Shown piece after piece: positions 48,528-59,755 of a stretch of 64,000 nucleotides of DNA; within the stretch, counting starts at the first letter, position 1; each line of letters begins with the position of its first letter. The notes below the pieces were generated by a model that searched no databases, was not told the origin of the DNA, and saw only the letters and a list, made by a program, of their open reading frames with translations. A program made the translations under genes and the position numbers. The stretch comes from Adiantum capillus-veneris (Eukaryota; Streptophyta; Polypodiopsida; Polypodiales; Pteridaceae): the NCBI GenBank assembly GCA_014529385.2, contig CM043971.1:86814840-86878839 (forward strand), in the 5' to 3' direction.

Positions 48528-49640
48528 TCATGTAGCACCAGAATCGACAATAAAAAGTGATCCATCACGTACATGAAGTATTCTGTCTGGAGCAACTGAA
48601 CATAGGACGCAGCTTGTTTCTGGTACAATGTTGTTTTGATGTTCAATAGCATATGCTCTATTGCAATCTGTGTCGAATCGACGCTTATAGCACATATGAG
48701 TGGGATGATCAGATCGTCCACAATATTCACAAGAAGAAGAAGAAGAGTCTCTAGATAAACGTGGTTTTTTTGTGGTAATATTGTGTTCTTCATCATATTG
48801 ACGTGCCCAACAATCATCTTCAGTATGGCCATTTCTGTTGCAGTAAGAACATTGCTTATTAAGAAATTTGAGACGAGAGAAAATATTACCGCGACGGCCA
48901 CCTCTGCAGTTTCCTCGTTGAAATGGACACCTTCGAGCATAAAAAGCACATTCCATCTGTTGTGACTCAGTCTCCTCTTGTGAAATCATAACTGTATCAT
49001 GACCAACATTATGGAGTTCTTGACATTGAGAGTATTCAATTAAAGACATGCACGCTTAGTCGAAATCAAGACCATCTTTATTAGAGAGAATAGTAACAAT
49101 GTTATCATAAGAAGAGTCCTTCACCGTATCAAGGAGAAGTGTAATCAGTTGCTTTTGTGGAACAGGATCACCGATAGCAACAAGTTGATTAATAATAGGT
49201 TTGAAAGATTCAATATGTCCCATCATGGTAGTACCAACTTCATACTGTAACTTGTTAAGCAATCCTCTCAAATAAAGTATTTCTGTGACAGATTTCTTCT
49301 GAAAGTTTGCAATAAGGTACTTCCATACGTCGTGGGAAGTAGGAGTTCATACATATCAAGCAAAAGGGAATCACTAAGAGCAGAAAGAATATACCGACGA
49401 GCTGCTTTATCACGTCATTGACAATCCGTATAGGCAACATTCCAATCTTCAAATATAGGTCCTTCAGTGATAAGCACGTTGAGGCAGACAAACACGATTT
49501 CCAAGAGCAACATCGGAGAGTTTATCTCCTTCAAGAATTAACAACATCTTTGCTTTCCAGCCTGGAAAACCTTGACCTTGGAAAGGAGGAACATAACGCT
49601 AGCCAGAAGGAAAGTCGTTGACGAGAATATTCATAGCCAT
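48528..49640 (-). pseudogene. gag: Copia gag with two CCHC knuckles and start of protease
   Basis: Gag begins at 49640 (MAMNILVNDFPSG), hits a TAG at 49599-49601, and continues YVPPFQGQGFPGWKAKMLLI. After a frame change, 49271-49056 gives the middle of Gag (LQYEVGTTMMGHIESFKPII), a TAA, then 49049-48528 with two knuckles, CSYCNRNGHTEDDC and CEYCGRSDHPTHMC, and the protease active site FIVDSGAT. The open frame ends there because of the internal deletion near 48505-48530. Two knuckles are unusual, since most copia Gags have one. Confidence 0.85.
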
Positions 49641-50409
49641 ATCTTGTTGCGAGAAGACGTATAAGATAAGATCGCAGAATCTGCACACCATATATGGTGA
49701 AGGCCGCAATTGAGAATGAGAGAGATATGAGGACTGCGTTCTGTCAACGATAAACATAAGAAGGATGCTCAAGGAACGTCCAAAGATGTGAGAGACATCA
49801 CCCAAAAAAGGTAGGGTAAAGGAGACGTTAATAATAAAAGAGTCCTCAAAATAGAGTGGTGTGAGACGCAAGATTGATAGCCACAATACGAATAGCAAAA
49901 AGCTAAATCTTCTTGAAAAAGTTAACGCCAAAATAAGAAAAACGATCACGGACGCTTCGCGAAGAAGTAGGACGAAGAAAGTTGCGTCAAGCTCAATTGC
50001 AGTAAAACCAGCATAACTTTCTGCTGCGAACTCCGATTGACGCAAACCTAGAACTCAAATCTAAGAGCTCGAGGAGACGAACATGTTTTGGATGAAAAGT
50101 AACATTGCACTAAGCTCCATGGCGCTTTTCCCATTTCTCCAAATTTTGAGCAGAACACCTCGAAAAATTTAGATGAAGTTCAAGGTGTCATCAACAAGAA
50201 AATGTAATCAACGATTAGATTGATTAGCAATAAACGCCACACAAAACACTAATCATATTCTTCTTAACACAAAACAACCACAGTTAACAAGAATCAACGC
50301 TCAAAAATAAAATTTGTAGCAATTTTGAATCTTACATGAAAATCGCATACACATACTGTTTTGTCACCATGAATTGAATCGGCACTTGATCGTTACCGCT
50401 CTGATACCA

Positions 50410-50552
50410 TGTTGAGATGTAGAGAGAAAGAGAGAGAGACGAGACAAGAGACACACCATATACGCTCCCAAAGACTGATTCATATTGAGGACAAGATACA
50501 AATATATAGGTGAGACCAAGTTGAGTAGAGTGAGCCATATATAGCTCCAACA
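50410..50552 (-). repeat. 5' LTR of short-LTR copia element
   Basis: 143 bp. On the minus strand it contains CTATATATGG and CCTATATATTTG, either of which could be the TATA box. Confidence 0.95.
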
Positions 50553-50637
50553 AAGTGTTGTACTTCAAGGTCTTTGGAGTGTATCCATAATCCTTAGATC
50601 CTCTAAATTGTCTTGGTTTCTTGCTAGTTGAATCCAT

Positions 50638-53164
50638 ACTGCTTGGTGTATGTATGATCTTCTTTAATTGCTCTTAGCCTCTTGTTGGTTTTAGAAGTGT
50701 TTCAATGGTTTTGGAAATGGGGGTGTTGTGAAGATTCTAAAGTAGCGGGGCACCTAGTGCACTAAACCGTTAGCAGCTTCTAACATATGATCAGCTCAAT
50801 TCTTTGGCACTTGAGGAAGGGCCTATTGGAGTTCTAGAAATTCTTCAAAAACCGTTTTTGATCCTTTTTCCAACCCATGAGGAAGAGCCCTTTTGTGCCA
50901 GCCAATGATAGAAGAACTTAAAATTTTCTTATTATCCACATTAGATAGCTTGATTTGTTTAAGCAGAAAAAGAACATCTTAGGACAAAAGATGTTTAGAA
51001 TGTAGTGTTGGAGTTTTTCACTATTCCACAAGCTCATTGGGAATGCTACAAAGAAGAGCTAGAGATGAAATTATGAATGGTGCACAATGATTTAATACTC
51101 CATAATCCCACATTTTGGGAATCACCTCTAAAAAAGTTTGGATATAGATCTTTTTAGGGGTGGGTTACTAGAGTCTGCTATAAGGATCACGGCTTCTTTC
51201 TCATCCACTTCTAGTATATCAAAATCCAAAAATGGGTTTACCACCCTTTCTGGATGTGTGATTTTTATGTGGACGATTGGAATGCCATTGATGAAATACA
51301 GCTTATTTACAATGGTAGGTAAGGATGAGAAATAAAAATCTAAGTTGAAACAATGTTAATAAATTGGAAAGAAACAAGGAGAAAGCTTCTAAGAGTTTGT
51401 CTTTCTCTTTTCAAGAAAGGATAAGTAGAGATAGCAAATTGTTGATGGATGCAGTATTCAAGGCTGAAAGTGATTGTGAAACCACTGCTTTTTTTCCAAA
51501 GTCTAGGAGCTTCCATTAGGAAGAGAATGGGGTATAGGAGGGCCTCTTTATTTGGAAGTTTAAGGAAGTCAACCCTTTAGTATTAAGAAAGTAATTAAAG
51601 GACAACTTTTGAGTTGAAACAGGAAAAACTGCTAGTTCATTTGAATTCAAAGTTTCCCCCCAAATGAAAATCTAGCGGGTAAAACCATATTATGTAGCAT
51701 ATCTATGGAAATATCTCGACGCGCAAATTGCAAATCTATAATCTCCACTCTAATCGGAGATCATACGTGGGAGTTATGGAAGGCCAAAAATCATAAAATT
51801 ATCCACCTCCTTTTTGGGGGGAAAAGTGCATCCTTTGACCACTCTTACACACCCACCATTCTTGCACACATGTTGTACACCTATTCATCAAAATGTTAAC
51901 ACCTCCATAAGCTCATGGAAAATAAAGAGGCCCTCCTACACCCCATCCTCTTCCTAAAGTTATGAAACTCAACTCCTTTAAAGTACGAGAGGATGCATTG
52001 GGTGCTAAGGGGTGGGATACGGATACCTTTGTCTACACCATATCCAATCGAGTGAGAGATGAAATCCAACAAGCTTTTTGATGTGTCAAGAAACTTCATT
52101 AAGAATTTAACCATCCTGACCATTCTAAGCAGTCTCAGTATATGATAGCTACTAGACCAAGGGTAACTTACCAAAAATTGTATGTGTTTAAACTTGAATT
52201 ATTAAAACATGATATACAAGTTGTACATCAACATTGATACACCAAATACATTACAGACTTGGATTTGGAGGATAAGAAAAAACTCCTGCTAGATGAAAAT
52301 GAGGACCTTTACATGCCATCCAACCATCAGTATAATTGATTATTGCTAAGTTGTACATAATGAGTGAGAGGTATCCAAGCAACCTACAGAGATTATTATC
52401 ATTGTCACACCTGACAAATCCCTCTTATCACTCCATTTCATAATATATAATGTTATCTTTTGCTCTCCTATGCAGATATGGCCTAGTATCACCTTTGAAA
52501 ATCCTAAGGGTTTTACTAGGTTTAATGATTGGATCCCTAATTCCTATTTGTCTATTGTGTGGAGATTTAAGCTTGTCTTGAATAATATTCATATTACGAG
52601 GATCCCGAGTAATGCTCATCCGAGAAGTTTGCCTGAATTCTTGCTAACATTAGAGGTAGAATCATTAATATTTTTCTATTGATATATCTTCTATGTTACT
52701 ATTAAATCTATTAGTGATCCAAAGTATGCCATTAGTTTTATAAGTGTTCATCATAGAATACTATTCTATATAGGCTTCATGGTTGTATCTCTATTATATC
52801 TTATCGTACTTTAAGCATATTTGTATCCCATATTGGGTTATCCACCAATTCTATTTCTCTAATGTCTACTTATTTTATCGGTATATGTATACGTTGTCAT
52901 GGTATTAACTCTCAACACTACTGCTTGACACGGGGTTACTTTTGTACTAGCTCATTTTTTCGTACCTTTTCTTACTTACTATAGTCGCTGAAGAAATTTT
53001 GTACTTATTATACTTTTCTAGAAATTTTTGGCAGCAATTTGTCTAATTTTGATAAATTTTCAAAAAAACACTTTATATGTGCACACTCCAATCGAAGACC
53101 TAATAGGAGGATTTAAATCCGTTTGTATTCCCTCACTCTAGCTAATGTTTGAGTCCTAAACTTA
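50638..53164. other. Unassigned sequence with a 38-bp inverted repeat
   Basis: Short ORFs only. The segments 51516-51553 and 51920-51957 are inverted copies (two mismatches), about 366 bp apart. Translations on either side (for example 52174-51896, minus) match no family I know. Confidence 0.4.
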
Positions 53165-53172
53165 TATTATTG

Positions 53173-53389
53173 CCCGGGGCAGTCACTTTTTAGAATGTGT
53201 ATGGTATCACGTGAGTTAACCGGAGAGGATTATTAAAAGACCAAAATGTATAAAATGTATACATACAGAGGGGGGTGGGGGTTTTTTAAATAAGCTCACA
53301 GTGTAAGTATAGTATGTATATTGGGGTATTATTAATTACCTCTTGAATGCACGTGATATAGGGGTCTTTTGATAAGTGACTGCCCCGGG
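53173..53389. mobile_element. 217-bp MITE, hAT-like
   Basis: The ends are inverted repeats: CCCGGGGCAGTCACTT on the left and its exact complement on the right (16 bp). Both sides are flanked by the same 8 bp, TATTATTG (53165-53172 and 53390-53397). Further in, TATCACGTG recurs in inverted orientation, so the element could fold. No coding capacity. An 8-bp duplication is typical of the hAT superfamily; that assignment is inference. Confidence 0.9.
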
Positions 53390-53397
53390 TATTATTG

Positions 53398-54092
53398 TTG
53401 TACAAATGAGTAAAGTCACTACATACATGCATGCTTTAAAAGTTTATAACAAACATAACAAATTTTTTGTACATAAAGCACAAGAAATTCGATTATATAC
53501 CCAGGAAACATCCAAAAACTGAATTTGTCTACCTGATTAGTTGTAGTCATTGTCATCATGCTTGTATTATTATGTTGTCCCGCTTGGTGACCATAACCAC
53601 TCTTGTACTGTACAAAAGCCTATCAAAACTGTCAGTGTGCATATCTTCCCAAACTTTGTAGATCATGCAGCCCATATGTGCTATCATGTATGTCAATATG
53701 TGAGCTTGCATGTGTGTGTTTGTGGAAAAATGGACCAATTATGCCATCCATAGACTTAAAAGATTGCTACATTAAAAAAACCATATCAGACATTGCACAT
53801 GCATGTATTCTGTATGTTTTTTTTTGTGCGTAGTTCCGTATGGAAAATCCTCTTATGTTGATTATATGCATCATTTAAAAAATGAAAAAATGATCATGCA
53901 TATTGATTATGGATTGCCCTTCTCATCTATTTATATAAGTAATATTGATCTGCATCATTACTGTACCAATTTTACCTAGTATATTTACCCAAAGTACCAT
54001 GTGTGTGTATATGTGCTTTTGGATTGAACGGTGCTTACCTTAGGTATTAATTGTCATTTTTCAGCCACCATTTCTTAAGTATGGAGACTAAT
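53398..54092. other. Unassigned sequence
   Basis: AT-rich with short ORFs; nothing recognised. Confidence 0.4.
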
Positions 54093-54826
54093 TTACCCCT
54101 TGTAATTTTTTGTGGTAAAAGAGCACATTTGTAAGGGCCCCATTACGAGGAGAAGCCATCGTGCGTGAAGGAAAATCACTCGCCAGAAATAAAAATCACT
54201 TGCCAGAAGCCAAAAATTTCACGGCCAAAAATCAAGAGAAACTTTTTTTTCTTCGCCGGAATATTATGGTCGGGCGGCAACCGAAACGTGGTCCGAAAAC
54301 GACCGGTCGATTGGCCGGTGGCCGATAGTCAATGGCCAGTGGCCGCTGGGAAGTCGATAGCCGGTGGCCGGTGGCCGAATTCAAAAGTGGAATTGTCTTC
54401 TCAAGGGCGGCCACACATGGGCAGATATGAGGGTCCGATTTGGGCCTATCTACACAAGGGTGGCTACACATGGCTGCCTCTCATGAGAGAGGGCAGCCCT
54501 TTTGGCCTATAAAAGGAGGCCATTTCTACACACACTTCATAGTGTGAAGTTGATGCAACAAGGTGAGTGTGAGGTGGTGAGAGTGAAGCAAGGCGGAAGC
54601 CCTATTAAGGGTATAATCCCTTTGTAAACTACTTCTTCTTTTGAAGTACTAAAGCCATTGAGTGGCTGCTTTCCCAAGGACGTAGAACACATTGGGTGAA
54701 CCACGTATATCTTGTGTACTCTCTCTCTCTCTCTCTCTACTCTATAATCTTGTGTGTGTGAAATCTATCTCTCTCCATTAAGTAATCTACTCAAATACCT
54801 ATTTAGCTATGTCATATTTCCTAACA
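54093..54826 (+). repeat. 5' LTR of copia element
   Basis: About 734 bp ending CTAACA. It contains a GC-rich GGCCGGTGGCC-type minisatellite (about 54300-54385), TATAAAAG at 54508-54515 and a short CT run near 54720. Confidence 0.85.
54508..54515 (+). promoter_or_regulatory. TATA box in copia 5' LTR
   Basis: TATAAAAG in CCTATAAAAGGAGGCC; also present in the 3' LTR at 59310-59317. Confidence 0.6.
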
Positions 54827-54828
54827 AC

Positions 54829-54840
54829 TGGTATCAGAGC
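54829..54840 (+). promoter_or_regulatory. Primer-binding site (initiator tRNA-Met)
   Basis: TGGTATCAGAGC, two bases after the 5' LTR. Confidence 0.9.
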
Positions 54841-54900
54841 AAGGTTTGCTCGTAGCTAAATTATCTCAAGGAAAGGATTCCTTGAATTGAGTGGGAGTTA

Positions 54901-55984
54901 TGGCGGAGGAAGGAAAGCTAAATATTGAGAAGTTCAATGGCAAAAACTACCAACATTGGAAGATGCAGATTGAAGACTATCTCTATCAGAAGGATCTCTA
55001 TTTTAGGTGGTCTTGCAAAGAAGCCCGCAACGATGGCAGATGAAGCATGTATAGTCCTTGATTGAAAGGCACTAGGAACAATCCGGTTAAGCTTGGCGTC
55101 AATGGTGACCTTCAACGTTTTGGAGATGAAGACCACAGAGGACTTGATGAAGTCACTTGAGGACTTCTACGAGAAACCATCCGCATCCAATAAGATATTT
55201 CTTATGAAGTGCTTGTTCAATCTAAAGATGGCAGAGAATGGTTCAGTTGTAGAGAACCTAAATTACTGTAACACAAACATAAGTCAACTTCGATAGGTGA
55301 AAATCAATTTCAATGATGAAGTGCGAGCTCTCCTTGTACTATCATCTCTACCGGATAGTCGGGACAGCCTTGTGATGGTTGTAAGTAATTCTATTTTCTG
55401 GCACAAATACTCTTAAGTTTGATGATGTTGTGGGTGTTGTCCTAAGTGAGGAAATACGAAGGAGAAGCACAGGAGAATCATCAAGTGCTGCACTATCAAT
55501 GGAAACAAGAGGAAGGCCTAAGGAGAGGTTCAAAAACCAAAAGGGTCGTGATCGCTCAAGATGGAGCATGTCACGCACAAAGTCAGTTCTTGAATGTTGG
55601 AACTTCGATAAGAAGGGCCATGTCAAGAAGGATTGCTGGTCCAAGAAGAAGAAGGATACTAACTCTCAAGACAACAAGCCAACATCGGAGGCCAATGTTG
55701 CAGGTAAAGTAGAGCAAGATGCTCTAATTCTCTCATTAGACAATGTGTCTAATTATTGGATAGTTGATTCTGGGGCTTCATTCCATGAGACACCACACAA
55801 GAAACATTTCCAAGATTACACCAAAGGTAACTTTGGTTATGTATACTTGGGAGATGATGAAGCTTGTGAGATTGTCGCGGCAAAGGTACATTTTCTGTCA
55901 AAACCGCTAACGAAAATTAATGGAAACTTTAAATGTTCCTTCTCTTCGGAAAAACTTGATCTCTACAGGACAATTGGACGATGA
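54901..55984 (+). pseudogene. gag: Copia gag and protease, decayed
   Basis: Gag starts at 54901 (MAEEGKLNIEKFNGKNYQHW) and is interrupted near 55040. It continues as MKCLFNLKMAENGSVVENLN (55205 on) and, after stops, VRALLVLSSLPDSRDSLVMV. The frame from 55430 gives the Gag tail (GVVLSEEIRRRSTGES), a knuckle CWNFDKKGHVKKDC in which the second Cys is Phe, and the protease site WIVDSGASFHETP. Several frameshifts and the damaged knuckle show it is inactive. Confidence 0.9.
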
Positions 55985-56935
55985 AGGTCACAACATTGCA
56001 TTCGAAAACAAACAATGGAAGATGTCAAAGGGATCTTTGGTGGTTGCCAAGGGAGAAAAGGTTGGTACACTTTACATGTGTACTATCATCACGCAACCTT
56101 CAGCTTGTGCAACAACTACAGAAGTTGACAGTGTGGTGTGGCACTACCGGCTTGGGCATATGAGTGCCAAAGGAACGCAAATACTTCAAACAAAGAAGCT
56201 TCTGCCACGTCTGAAAGAAGTGGACTTCAAGTTCTGTGAAGATTGTGTTTATGGTAAACAAAAGAGGGTAAAATTTTAAAAATCAGGAAATGAAAGAAAA
56301 AATAAAAAACTTGAGTTGGTTCATTCCGATGTTTCGGGTCCTGCAAGTACACCATCACTTGGTGGCTCATTGTACTATGTAACATTCATAGACGACGTGA
56401 CTAGAAAAACATGGGTTTATATCATGAAGAATAAATACGATGTATTTTCCATACTTCAAAAGCGGAAAGCCTTTGTGGAGAATGAAACATGTACCAAGGT
56501 TAAATGCTTGCATAGCCAAGATTTTGAAAGTTGTTGTGCTAGCAATGGCATTTGGAGACAAAGGACAAACCCAAGGACACCTCAATAAAATGGGATTTTG
56601 GAAAGGATGAACATGACAATCATGGAGAGATCACGAAGCATGTGGCTACATACAGGCCTACCGATAGAGCTTTGGGGGAATCTGTAAGTACGTCTGTGTA
56701 CTTAATCAACCGGTCACCCTCAACGGCATTGGACGGGGGAGTTCCAGGAGAGGCATGGACAGGTAAATTGGTGAATTATGCATTTCTCAAAGTATTTGGG
56801 TGTGAGTCTTTCATGCACATAGATAGAATCCTAAGATCAAAGCTAGATGCAAAGTCCAAAAAGTGTTTCTTCATTGGCTATGGAGAAGGTGACTTTGGGT
56901 ACGCCTATGGAATCCTGAAGATGGTAGAATCTTAA
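55920..56935 (+). pseudogene. pol: Copia pre-integrase and integrase, decayed
   Basis: 55920-56279 carries NVPSLRKNLISTGQL and the HHCC motif (HYRLGHMSAKGTQIL ... FCEDCVYGKQ). After a stop, 56316 onward gives the integrase core start (VHSDVSGPASTPSLGGSLYY and FIDDVTRKTWVY). The expected second Asp region is lost to frame changes near 56500-56600. 56640-56935 resumes with STSVYLINRSPSTALDG and the C-terminal VFGCESFMHI and KKCFFIGYGEG. Confidence 0.88.
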
Positions 56936-57021
56936 TAAGTAGGGATGTAATTTTTAACGAACAAAATATGTACAAAGATTACTTGGAAAGAAAACATACA
57001 AAATAAACAGGTGATGAGTAC

Positions 57022-58800
57022 ATGGAGCTTGAGGATGGTGAAGACTCAAGGACTGCAAACGGTGACAATGTGCAACAACGTCAACCAAATGAAGAGCCTC
57101 AACCTATTCCCCAAAGATCTACAAGAGCAAGTAGACCTCCAGAAAGGTTTTTTCCTTCCTTCAACCATCTCTTGATCTCAGATTCTGGAGATCCAAAATC
57201 ATACGAAGAATCTATGCAACACGAATCCAAAGAAGAATGGATCAAAAGCATGCAAGTGGAGATGAACTCACTACATCACAACCAAACATGGGAGTTGGTT
57301 GAGTTGCCTAAAGGTAAGCGGGCACTTCAAAACAAATGGGTGTACAAGCTGAAGGAAGAAGATGGTGGGAAGAAAAGGTACAAGTCTAGGCTTGTATTAA
57401 AAGGGTTTTCTCAAAAGAAAGGTATTTATTTCAATGAAATATTTTTTGCATTTGTAAAAATGAACTCAATTAGGCTTGTCTTAAGCCTTGTGGCTGCTCA
57501 TGATTTAAATCTCGAGCAAATGGATGTAAATACGGCATTCCCTCACGATGACTTAGAGGAGGAAATCTACATGCTTCAACCAAAGGGGTATGAAGTAAAA
57601 GGTAAGGAGAAAATGGTTTGCAGATTAAAGAAAATCTTGTATGGATTAAAGCAAGCATCAAGATAATGGTACTTCAAGTTTGATTGATGGATGTTAGATC
57701 ATGGATTCAGAAGATGCAACTCAAATCATTGCATCTACACAAAGAATTTGGGAGATGGGAAGTTCATCATCCTAATGTTGTATGTTGATGACATGCTGAT
57801 TACAAGTGCTAACATGCAGGACATCAAAGACCTAAAACAGGAGTTGTCTAAATCTTTTTCAATGAAATATTTAGGTGTTGCAAAGAGGATACTTGGTATG
57901 AAAATATCAAGGGATAGGATGAAAATATTTAGGTGTTGCAAAGAGGATACTTGGTATGAAAATATCAAGGGATAGGACGAAGAAGACAATAAAGCTATCT
58001 CAAGAGGATTACATCAAGAAGGTACTAGAAAGGTTTGCAATGCAAAATGCAAAACCAGTTTCTACACCTTTGGCTGGTCACTTTAAATTAACGAAGGATA
58101 TGTGTCCAAAGACACAAGAGGAGATAGCCTATATGTCTAAAGTTCCATATGCTACAGTGGTAGGTTCTCTAATGTATGTTATGGTTTAGACAATGCTAGA
58201 TATTGCACATGCAGTGGGAGTTGTGAGTAGGTTCATGGACAACCCAGGTGAAGAACACTGGCAAGCTTTGAAGTGGATACTTAGGTATCTAAAAGGGACA
58301 ACAACAAATTCTTTGTATTTTGGAGGAACTGATATTTTTCTAGAAGGGTATGCTGATGCAGATATGGCAGGTGACAAAGATACTCAAAGGAGCACTACTG
58401 GCTATGTCTTCACGGTTGGAGGCATAGAAGTAAGTTGGGCTTCAAAGCTGCAGAAAGTGGTTTCACTTTCTACCATGAAAGCAGAGTATGTAGCAATGAC
58501 GGAGGCAAGCAAAGAAATTCTGTGCTTCACAGATTCTTAGAAGAGGTTGGATTCAAACAAGACAATTGTATCTTGTATAGTGATAGCCAAAGCTCTATCC
58601 ATCTTGCAAAGAACTCAACCTTTCATTCAAGGAGAAAGCACATTGAGGTGAGATATCACTTCATACGTACTCTTTTGGAAGAGGGACAACTAAAGCTATG
58701 AAAGGTGCATACAAGTGAAAATCCTACAGACATGTTTACAAAGGTGGTCAACAAGGAGAAGTTGAGATTTTGCTCATCTTCAATCGGCATTCAAGGATAA
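57022..58800 (+). pseudogene. pol: Copia reverse transcriptase and RNase H, decayed
   Basis: 57022-57666 holds the RT N-terminal part (WELVELPKGKRALQNKWVYK; QMDVNTAFPHDDLEEEIYM; LKKILYGLKQASR). After a stop, YVDDMLITS is at about 57781. A 58-bp tandem duplication (57871 on) shifts the frame. 57956-58189 then gives DYIKKVLERFAMQNAKPVST, a TAG, and 58193-58540 the RNase H region (GYADADMAGD, SLSTMKAEYVAMTEA). Another shift leads to LYSDSQSSIHLAKN and HIEVRYHFIR, ending at TAA 58798-58800 just before the polypurine tract. Confidence 0.9.
57871..57978. repeat. 58-bp tandem duplication in copia RT
   Basis: The unit starting at 57871 repeats at 57929. 58 bp is not a multiple of three, so it breaks the RT frame. 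Confidence 0.95.
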
Positions 58801-58860
58801 GAAGCTAGGATGGAAAGCTGTCACAGGTTTGGTTTGGAGATCAGTCTCCAAGTGGGAGAT

Positions 58861-59626
58861 TGTACCCCATGTGGTAAAAGTGCACATTTGTAAGGCCCCC
58901 ATTATGAGAAGAAGCCATCGTGCGTGAAGGAAAATCACTCGCCGGAAATAAAAATCACTAGCCAGAAACCAAAATTTTCATGGCCAAAAATCAGGGGCAG
59001 CTTTTTTTTCCTTTGCCGGAATATTCCTTTTCACCGGAATATTATGGCCGGAAGGCGGCCGAAAAGTGGTTGGAAAACAACCAGTCGGTCGGCTGGTGGC
59101 CGATAGTCAATGGCCAATGGCCGGTGGTTGGAAGTCAATAGCCAGTGGGCCAGTGGCCAAATTCAATGGCCGGTGGTTGAATTCAAAAGTGGACTTATCT
59201 TCTCAAGGGCGGCCACACATGGGTGGATGGGAGGGTCCGATTTGGACTTATCTACACAAGGGCGGCTACACCTGGCTGCCTCTCATGAGAGAGGGCAACC
59301 CTTTTGGCCTATAAAAGGAGGCCATTTCTACGCACATTTCATAACTGTGTGAAGTTGATGCAACAAGGTGAGTGTGAGGTGGTGAGAGTGAAGCAAGGTG
59401 GGAGATCTATTAAGGGTATAATCCCTTTGTAAACTACTTCTTCTTTTGAAGTACTAAATCCATTGAGTGGCTGCTTTCCCGTGGACGTAGCCCACATTGG
59501 GTGAACCACGTATATCGTGTGTACTCTCTCTCTCTCTCTACTCTATAATCTCGGTGTGTGAAATCTATCTCTCTCCATTAAGTAATCTACTCAAATATCT
59601 AGTTAGCTACGTCATATTTCCTAAGA
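58861..59626 (+). repeat. 3' LTR of copia element
   Basis: 766 bp, from TGTACCCC to CTAAGA (the usual final CA mutated to GA). It is longer than the 5' LTR through expansion of the GGCCGGTGG repeat (about 59090-59185). TATAAAAG at 59310-59317. Confidence 0.85.
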
Positions 59627-59715
59627 CTATTGCCATTTATAAATGATGCGGCCTACCACAAATCGCCAGTTGTTCACTTCTTATTGCAAGTGTGTGTGTG
59701 TGTGTGTGTGTGTAT

Positions 59716-59755
<40 letters not shown>

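Larger units (their letters stand above)
47095..50552 (-). mobile_element. Ty1/copia LTR element with 143-bp LTRs and deleted centre
   Basis: Direct repeats 47095-47237 and 50410-50552 (143 bp each; TGTTG...CAACA) are flanked by a perfect 5-bp duplication AAGTG (47090-47094; 50553-50557). On the minus strand the 5' LTR is followed immediately by TGGTATCAGAGC (50398-50409), the site complementary to initiator tRNA-Met used by copia elements, and the 3' LTR is preceded by GAGTGGGGG. The interior has gag, two CCHC knuckles, the protease start, then a jump straight to the RT active site. Integrase and most of RT are missing. Confidence 0.95.
46150..50637 (-). pseudogene. Unidentified protein-coding relic split by a copia insertion
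   Basis: The N-terminal piece at 50553-50637 starts MDSTSKKPRQFRGSKDYGYT. After removing the copia element and one AAGTG copy, the frame passes directly into 47094-46884 (DELVYLFYTKSNGLLNLEEP, then NKSKGQFIHLLF), ending at a stop. Further decayed coding-like stretches follow in other frames: HKWFTRLLLNFEPFGNHVVT near 46830 and GMEDKNTHYRYIREGITEMF near 46600. The codon-level continuity across the insertion shows this was an open frame when the copia element landed. I do not recognise the protein; it could be a cellular gene or a DNA-transposon protein. Confidence 0.6.
54093..59626 (+). mobile_element. Ty1/copia LTR retrotransposon, decayed full-length copy
   Basis: LTRs lie at about 54093-54826 and 58861-59626. 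TGGTATCAGAGC (initiator tRNA-Met site) starts two bases after the left LTR, and AAGTGGGAGAT precedes the right LTR as polypurine tract. The interior runs gag, protease, pre-integrase, integrase, RT and RNase H on the plus strand, with numerous stops and frameshifts. The flanks CTAAT and CTATT may be a decayed 5-bp duplication. The left LTR start is uncertain by about 10 bp because of an AT-rich indel. Confidence 0.92.

Noticed and set aside
49599-50045. 148-aa hydrophobic minus-strand ORF in the copia leader
   Set aside because: Only its last 13 codons are Gag; the rest is leader read by chance before the Gag start at 49640.
53467-53833. Several overlapping 60-76-aa ORFs
   Set aside because: Three frames are open over the same bases with no recognisable protein; most likely chance.
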